Below, in pieces: positions 34,180 through 38,415 of a DNA stretch of 38,415 nt. The DNA is from PFJX01 sp037442845. GTDB taxonomy: Bacteria > Pseudomonadota > Gammaproteobacteria > Burkholderiales > Thiobacillaceae. The DNA is taken from positions 1 through 38,415 of the forward strand of contig JBBIPL010000007.1 of the NCBI GenBank assembly GCA_037442845.1, read 5' to 3'. Positions within the stretch are counted from its first letter, which is position 1; the number at the start of each line of letters is the position of its first letter. A program made the translations under genes and the position numbers. Under the pieces are notes generated by a model. It saw only the letters and a list, made by a program, of their open reading frames with translations. It had not been told where the DNA came from and searched no databases.

Positions 34180-35145
34180 TCATTTGGGCGTCTCAGCAGG
34201 CTTCATGAACATCTGCATGAAGGTCGCCGGATCCAGGGGCGGGGCCGTTGGCGTGGCCGCTTCCGCCGCGGGAGGAAGCGGAGCCGCGACTTGCGCGGGC
34301 GCTTTGGCGGGCTGCGCCGGCGCTTTGGCGGCCGGCTGGGGAGGCGCCGCCGGCGGCAGCATCGGCCAGAACGGCAGCGTTCCCGAGGCCGCCGGCGGCG
34401 ACGCGGCAGGCGCGGGAGTTACGGGCTGCGCCGGGGCGGGCTGCGGCGCCAAGGGCAGGAAAGGCAACCAGATCGGCGAAGCGGATTGAGGCGCCGCGGG
34501 CTGCGCCGGGGTGGGTGCGGCCTGCGGGGCGGCAGGCGGGAAAGGCAGGAAAGCGGGCGCGGCGGCCTGGGGCGCAGCCGGCCAAGCCGGGGTCGGCGCA
34601 GCCTGGGGTGTGGACTGCTGCGCGGGCGCGGCCATTGCAGGCGGCCAATAGGACGGAGCCTGCTGCTGCGGCATGAAACCCGCGAAACCGCCCTGCTGCT
34701 GCGGTGCGGCGAACGGCAGGGAGGGCGCCGTCGGCAGCGAGGGCGAAAACGCGGGCGCCGCGAAGGGATTGGGCAGGCTGCGCTGCAGGTAGGGATTGCC
34801 GGCGAACGGGCCGCCTGCATAAGGATTGGCCATTTGACTGTAGTGCTGGTGCGACATCATGTTGGGCGTCAATTGCATGGCCGGATACATGGGGCCGCCC
34901 AGCAAACCGCCAGCCAGGGGCGACGCCAGGCCCAGACCCAGGGGAGCGACCAGGCCCAGCGGGCTGGCGCCATATCCACCATATCCTCCGTACCCGAACG
35001 GGCTTCCCCCCAGCAGAGCGGGTGCGAAGGGATTGACGCCGGCATAAGGGTTCAGGCCCAAAATGGGATACATGCCGCCAGCGGGACCGAAGGCATGGGA
35101 AGCGCCGGCAACGCCGGCAAGCAGGAACAGGACGAGGCGTTTCAT
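34180..35145 (-). CDS. Secreted Pro/Ala-rich repeat protein
   Basis: This 321-residue exported protein has a signal peptide at 1-18 (MKRLVLFLLAGVAGASHA). The N-terminal third is Gly/Tyr/Asn-Pro rich (GYGGYGGYGAS at 51-61; five NP[YF] motifs). The rest is Pro/Ala/Gln-rich with two tandem 27-residue units at 181-207 and 208-234 (20 of 27 positions identical by eye). There is no cysteine and no recognised domain. Low complexity makes a structural, envelope or sulfur-globule coat role conceivable, which is an inference. The ATG follows GGAG. It lies after the DUF302 gene, across a strong hairpin. Confidence 0.75.
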   Translation of the reverse strand: MKRLVLFLLAGVAGASHAFGPAGGMYPILGLNPYAGVNPFAPALLGGSPFGYGGYGGYGASPLGLVAPLGLGLASPLAGGLLGGPMYPAMQLTPNMMSHQHYSQMANPYAGGPFAGNPYLQRSLPNPFAAPAFSPSLPTAPSLPFAAPQQQGGFAGFMPQQQAPSYWPPAMAAPAQQSTPQAAPTPAWPAAPQAAAPAFLPFPPAAPQAAPTPAQPAAPQSASPIWLPFLPLAPQPAPAQPVTPAPAASPPAASGTLPFWPMLPPAAPPQPAAKAPAQPAKAPAQVAAPLPPAAEAATPTAPPLDPATFMQMFMKPAETPK

Positions 35146-35180
35146 CACAATCTCCAGGCAGGTGGCGGAGCGGAACGCAA

Positions 35181-35203
35181 CCGCGCCGGACAACCCGGCG
35201 CGG
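35181..35203 (-). terminator. Hairpin between DUF302 gene and Pro/Ala-rich gene
   Basis: CCGCGCCGG pairs perfectly with CCGGCGCGG (9 bp) around a five-base loop, in the 105-bp gap. It lacks a long T-run. It may be a partial terminator that lowers or separates expression of the Pro/Ala-rich gene. Confidence 0.6.
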
Positions 35204-35250
35204 AAGAGAGACAGCTGATTACTGAAACTTCGACGGCTTCCCGGAGGGGA

Positions 35251-35943
35251 TTAGATATCGCCGTCGGCGGCGGCGCGCATGATCACGTCCATCTTGTCGC
35301 GGATGTCCTTGGCGTGCTTCATCAGCTCGTCCGGCGCGCCCATCTTGCCGGAGATGGAATCCAGCCAGGACGTGTTCCAGTCCAGGGTGAGCACCCAGAT
35401 CTGCTTGTCCGCGTCCTCCATGATGGCGATGCGGCAAGGCAGGTAGACGATGGATTCCGGCGCGTACTTGAGCACTTCGCGGCCGGCGGCGATGTCGCAA
35501 TAGTGGTAGACCTCCATGCGCGGCGCGTCCATGTCGCCCAGCACCGCCTGAATGTCCTTCCACATCGGACTCTCGCCCACCTTCTTGAAGTTGAGCTGGT
35601 TGGCGCGCAGTTCCATGGACTGCTTGACGTCGTCGAAGGACAAGCCGGGCTTGGCCTTGTACTTGATGGCCATGAGGTTCATGACGTCCTTCACGTCCAT
35701 GCGCGTCATGGTGCCCATCATGGGCATCATCTGCTTCATCAGCTTGTCTTTTTCCTCGGGAGGAATGATGCGCGACATCTCGTAAGGCCGGGTCCCACGG
35801 CCGCCGGGAGAGACGGGCAGCAGCATCGGGCCGGCGCTGATCGGCACGTGCTGCAGGTAGGGATTGGCGGGGGCGGCGGCCTGCTGGGCCAGCGCTGGCG
35901 CGGCCAGGGAGAGTGCCAGAAGGGCGACGAGCGAGCGATTCAT
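35251..35943 (-). CDS. Exported DUF302 protein
   Basis: This 230-residue protein has a signal peptide at about 1-19 (cleavage after ALA). A DUF302-like domain follows from about 90 to 190 (GLSFDDVKQSMELRANQLNF, RMEVYHYCDI, SIVYLPCRIAIMED), with cysteines at 149 and 170. A Met-rich stretch lies at 69-79 (MKQMMPMMGTM). The function of DUF302 is not settled; these proteins are often found in sulfur-oxidising bacteria. The mature N-terminus has NPYLQ, as does the Pro/Ala-rich neighbour. GGAAGGA precedes the ATG. It is 45 bp after the rhodanese gene. Confidence 0.85.
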   Translation of the reverse strand: MNRSLVALLALSLAAPALAQQAAAPANPYLQHVPISAGPMLLPVSPGGRGTRPYEMSRIIPPEEKDKLMKQMMPMMGTMTRMDVKDVMNLMAIKYKAKPGLSFDDVKQSMELRANQLNFKKVGESPMWKDIQAVLGDMDAPRMEVYHYCDIAAGREVLKYAPESIVYLPCRIAIMEDADKQIWVLTLDWNTSWLDSISGKMGAPDELMKHAKDIRDKMDVIMRAAADGDI

Positions 35944-35988
35944 GTACCGATTCCTTCCAGTGAGAACGTCAGTGACGCGAACGATGTA

Positions 35989-36651
35989 TTACTGCGGCTT
36001 GGGCGGAGCTACCGTGGTCAGGCCCAGCATTTTCCAGGCCTGCATGCCGCCACGATACCACTTGAGCTTGTGCGGCGGATAACCCACGGCCAGCAATTGC
36101 TTGATATTGGTGGGCGATTGCCCGCACCAGGGCCCGTTGCAGTAGAACACCAGCGTCCTCGCGTTCTCGAAATTCCAGAGGACGCCCTGGCGCGAGGCGC
36201 CGAAGCGGAACACCAGAATCTCGGCGATCTTCTCCGCGTCGGCATGCGCGGGGTGCAGGTCCTGCCAGGGCAGCATGACCGCGCCGGGAATGATGCCGGA
36301 ACGCAGAGGCCAGTCGCCGTCGCGTGAATCGATGACCAGCACGCCGGCATCGTCGCCGACCCGTTTCAGGTAAGCCAGCAGTTCCAGTTCGCCGATCGTT
36401 TCCACCCCCGGCGCCAGCGTCATGGGCTGGATGCAGAAGGGTGGACAGGGCCGCGAGGTCAGGGAGAAATCCGGATCCAGCATGTTCTCGGTGTCCGGAT
36501 TGCGCTCGATGCGCACCACGCCGCCCTGGTGCCGCACGTCCACCGCGGCGATGTCCTGGGTGATGCCGACACCGCCGTCGGCGGCGGCGGTGACTGGACC
36601 GAGCAGGGCTACAGCCAGGAGCAGCGGGATCAACACCTCACGCGAGCACAT
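35989..36651 (-). CDS. Exported rhodanese-like protein with CPPFC motif
   Basis: This 220-residue protein has a signal peptide at about 1-23. The mature part carries SRPCPPFCIQPM (C69 and C73), then a rhodanese domain from about 80: VLVIDSRDGDWPLRSG, PGAVMLPWQDL, and YCNGPWCGQSPTNI with C171 and C176. Rhodaneses move sulfane sulfur through a persulfide. The paired cysteines could make a disulfide in the periplasm. ATG 36651 follows GGAGGTG. It begins a run to the DUF302 and Pro/Ala-rich genes, with a candidate promoter upstream. Confidence 0.87.
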   Translation of the reverse strand: MCSREVLIPLLLAVALLGPVTAAADGGVGITQDIAAVDVRHQGGVVRIERNPDTENMLDPDFSLTSRPCPPFCIQPMTLAPGVETIGELELLAYLKRVGDDAGVLVIDSRDGDWPLRSGIIPGAVMLPWQDLHPAHADAEKIAEILVFRFGASRQGVLWNFENARTLVFYCNGPWCGQSPTNIKQLLAVGYPPHKLKWYRGGMQAWKMLGLTTVAPPKPQ

Positions 36652-36684
36652 GCTTCACCTCCAGACAAGGGGGAACAGGCCCGC

Positions 36685-36713
36685 ATTCTGTCCATCCTGG
36701 CGCGAGCGGACAA
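36685..36713 (-). promoter_or_regulatory. Candidate sigma-70 promoter of the rhodanese-DUF302 unit
   Basis: On the minus strand, TTGTCC (36713-36708), a 17-bp spacer and CAGAAT (36690-36685) match a sigma-70 promoter at four of six positions each. It lies in the 72-bp gap after dolP, about 35 bp before the rhodanese ATG, and suggests that the secreted sulfur-like genes form their own transcription unit. Confidence 0.45.
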
Positions 36714-36723
36714 GGGGCGGCGG

Positions 36724-37293
36724 TCAGTCAATGTATTCGAACACCTTGACCACCTTGACCACGTCGCTGGTTCTCGCGGCGATCTCGGCGGCCGCATCGC
36801 CTTCCTCGCGCTTGACGATGCCCATCAGGAAAACCGTGCGCGCCTCGGTCACCACCTTGACGTGATTGGTGCTGAAGCGCTTGTCGTCCAGGAAACGGGT
36901 TTTCACCTTGCTGGTGATGTAGGCATCGCGGCTGCGCGCGAGGAAACCGCTCGTTTCGCCGACGATCAGCTCGTTCTGCACTTCGCGTACATCCTTGACG
37001 CCGCGCGCGAGGGCCGCGATCTGATCGCGGGTGGCGGCATCCGGCACCTCGCCGGTGAGCATGACGCGGCGGTTGAAACTGGTGACGTTGACGTGCGTGT
37101 TCTTGCCGTATTTCTCGCGAATCTCGCTGGCCACTTTGAGTTCGATTTCCTGATCCGCCACGAAGGCGCCGCTGGAACGGCGATCCTCGTACATCACGGC
37201 GCCGGCGCCGGCGCCAGCCACCACCAGGGGAGCGCAGCCGGTGAGAGGGAGCGTCGACAGGCCCAGCAGGGTAACAAGCAACAGTTTTTTCAT
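36724..37293 (-). CDS. dolP: BON-domain outer-membrane lipoprotein (DolP-like)
   Basis: This 189-residue lipoprotein has lipobox LTGC with Cys20. Two BON domains follow: about 47-112 (VNVTSFNRRVMLTGEVPDA) and 122-188 (RFLDDKRFSTNHVKVVTEA). The DolP/YraP family binds phospholipids and supports outer-membrane integrity and BAM function. Its place 3 bp after the SIS gene, with yraN upstream, matches the usual yraN-diaA-dolP order in proteobacteria. Confidence 0.93.
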   Translation of the reverse strand: MKKLLLVTLLGLSTLPLTGCAPLVVAGAGAGAVMYEDRRSSGAFVADQEIELKVASEIREKYGKNTHVNVTSFNRRVMLTGEVPDAATRDQIAALARGVKDVREVQNELIVGETSGFLARSRDAYITSKVKTRFLDDKRFSTNHVKVVTEARTVFLMGIVKREEGDAAAEIAARTSDVVKVVKVFEYID

Positions 37294-37296
37294 GAT

Positions 37297-37875
37297 TCAG
37301 GCTCCAAGCAGAAAGTAATCGATGCCGTCGCACAGGGCATGGACGGCAAAAAGCGTGACCTCGTGGATGCGCGCCGCGGACTCGGCCGGCAGGCAGATGA
37401 GCACGTCGTTCTCGGTGAGGATTTCGGCGGCCTGGCCGCCATCCCCCCCGGCCAGCACCACCACCCGCAGATCGCGTTCGTGGGCGGCATGGATAGCCTC
37501 CACCACGGCGCGGGCCTGACCGTAGGCGGAAAACACCACCAGCAGGTCGCCGGGATGCCCCAGGGCGGCGATCTGGCGCGCGAAAGCCGGTGAAAAGTCC
37601 GCCTCGTCCACCATGCCGGCGCCGTCGCCATGCAGGGCGATGGCGGCCAGGCCGGGCCGTTCCTTGTCCAGCCGGTCCACCAGGATGGCCGCCATGTGTC
37701 GCGCGGCGAGGCCGGAGGGTCCGACGCCGCAGGTCAGAATCTTGCCTTCCGCCAGCAGGCAATCGGTCATCGCCCGCGCGGCCGCGCCCAGCGGCTCCGC
37801 CAGGCTGCCGCCGGCATCGCTCAGCACCTGGATGCAGGCCTGCAGCTGATCGTGGATGCGCTGGGTGAGGTGCAT
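37297..37875 (-). CDS. SIS-domain protein (DiaA/GmhA-like)
   Basis: This 192-residue sugar isomerase-fold protein covers the length of DiaA and GmhA. It has ILTCGVGPSGLAARHMAAIL, LVVFSAYGQARAVVEAIHAA and VVVLAGGDGG, the phosphosugar-binding loops. Position beside yraN and dolP favours DiaA, a DnaA-binding initiation factor, but GmhA (heptose synthesis) cannot be excluded by sequence alone. I chose ATG 37875; an upstream in-frame TTG (37902) would start inside the promoter. It has no clear Shine-Dalgarno. Confidence 0.9.
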   Translation of the reverse strand: MHLTQRIHDQLQACIQVLSDAGGSLAEPLGAAARAMTDCLLAEGKILTCGVGPSGLAARHMAAILVDRLDKERPGLAAIALHGDGAGMVDEADFSPAFARQIAALGHPGDLLVVFSAYGQARAVVEAIHAAHERDLRVVVLAGGDGGQAAEILTENDVLICLPAESAARIHEVTLFAVHALCDGIDYFLLGA

Positions 37876-37903
37876 GGGGAGTGAAGGGTGAAGGGTGCGC
37901 AAA

Positions 37904-37909
37904 ATTATA
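37904..37909 (-). promoter_or_regulatory. Candidate -10 upstream of the SIS gene
   Basis: A perfect TATAAT on the minus strand lies 28 bp before ATG 37875, between yraN and the SIS gene. The -35 is weak. The short leader has CACCCTT in tandem before the ATG. Confidence 0.45.
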
Positions 37910-37944
37910 GCGGGCGCCGCCTTACGATCGTCGGCTTCGAGCCC

Positions 37945-38292
37945 TCAGGTCTCAAATGCGTTCCTGATCCAGGTCAATTCGCCGCCATCCAGCAGCACCG
38001 CGTCGAATCTGCAGGGCGCGTCCACGCCATGACGGGCCAGATAGTGGCGCGCCGCCAGGATGAGGCGCGCCCGCTTAACGGTGGTGATGCTCTGCGCCGC
38101 GCCGCCGAAACGGGCGGACGCGCGCGCGCGCACTTCCACGAACACCAGGACGTCGCCCTCGCGCATGACCAGATCGACTTCCCCGCCACGGCAACGGTAA
38201 TTGCTCGCCACCGGCTTCAGGCCGCGCCGCGCCAGGAACTCGGCTGCCCGCCGTTCGGCTGCCGCGCCGATGGATGCAGCATCCCTGCCCAT
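37945..38292 (-). CDS. yraN: YraN family endonuclease-like protein
   Basis: This 115-residue protein of the UPF0102/YraN family has a PD-(D/E)XK-like nuclease core: GGEVDLVMREGDVLVFVEVRAR with Glu38, Asp40 and Glu53. It starts MGRDAASIGAAAERRAAEFL, matching the family. The chosen ATG is 38292. An in-frame extension upstream is translated repeat (copy 5), so it is not part of the gene. The cellular role is poorly known; links to Holliday-junction or cell-division processes are suggested for relatives. Confidence 0.93.
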   Translation of the reverse strand: MGRDAASIGAAAERRAAEFLARRGLKPVASNYRCRGGEVDLVMREGDVLVFVEVRARASARFGGAAQSITTVKRARLILAARHYLARHGVDAPCRFDAVLLDGGELTWIRNAFET

Positions 38293-38313
38293 GTCCGCCT
38301 CCCTTTCCCATGC

Positions 38314-38380
38314 AAGTCGCGCAGCGACTTCTCGAAGCTCCCCTCTACCGCAAGCGGGAGAGGGGCAGGGGGTGAGGGAA
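38314..38380 (+). repeat. Interspersed repeat, copy 5 (partial form, about 67 bp)
   Basis: It has the AAGTCGC/GCGACTT hairpin, then CCCCTCT/AGAGGGG with one inner mismatch, then GGGGGTGAGGGAA. The third hairpin is missing or too diverged. It lies 22 bp before the yraN ATG, in the same relative orientation as the other copies. About 35 bp to the window end hold nothing clear. Confidence 0.85.
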
Positions 38381-38415
38381 CTCGCATGGCTGGCCGACAA
38401 CTTACGTGACACGGA

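Noticed and set aside
34084..36327. Plus-strand frame of 747 codons with an Arg/Gly-rich start, opposite the secreted trio
   Set aside because: Arg/Gly repeats come from reading the Pro/Ala codons on the other strand; signal peptides and ribosome-binding sites support the minus-strand genes.

Overview
The window looks like part of the chromosome of a GC-rich betaproteobacterium. Gene content points to a sulfur-oxidising member of the Nitrosomonadales (Thiobacillus/Sulfuricella-like) or Rhodocyclales. The reasons are a complete exosortase A (XrtA) exopolysaccharide locus, a Pil-Chp twitching system beside a rubredoxin gene, a DsrS-like protein, and several secreted rhodanese/DUF302 proteins. 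Family names rest on recognising the translated proteins; no database search was run.

Layout. (1) Positions 1-15628, minus strand: a thirteen-gene XrtA/PEP-CTERM-type EPS locus. In transcription order it encodes an export lipoprotein, chain-length determinant, tyrosine autokinase, outer-membrane barrel, ATPase, WecB epimerase, deacetylase, FemAB-like protein, sugar transferase 1, XrtA-EpsI fusion, sugar transferase 2, amidotransferase and a glycosyltransferase cut by the window edge. The genes are tightly packed, with four ATGA stop/start overlaps. (2) 15751-16289, minus: two small coupled genes of unknown function. (3) 16594-19461, plus: mlaA, greB, an orphan NarL-type response regulator and uppP. 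(4) 19469-28454, minus: pilG-pilH-pilI-pilJ-chpA, the chemosensory system for type IV pili. (5) 28477-29917, minus: a PhnD-like binding protein fused to a rhodanese, and rubredoxin. (6) 29995-33807, plus: thiD-thiE-hemL-dsrS, with overlapping or close genes for thiamine, tetrapyrrole and (inferred) sulfur metabolism. (7) 33845-38292, minus: yraN, a DiaA/GmhA-like SIS protein, dolP, then a secreted module of rhodanese, DUF302 protein and proline/alanine-rich repeat protein, ending with a small basic protein.

The strongest unexplained signal is an interspersed structured repeat present five times (8573-8709, 16409-16535, 24778-24904, 27586-27676, 38314-38380). It forms two or three hairpins, and every copy sits just 5' of a gene in the same orientation relative to that gene. 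Three copies lie inside operons and fill the whole gap between the stop codon of one gene and the start of the next. The second candidate is the secreted rhodanese/DUF302/Pro-Ala-rich module near dsrS, which may be a periplasmic sulfur-handling system.
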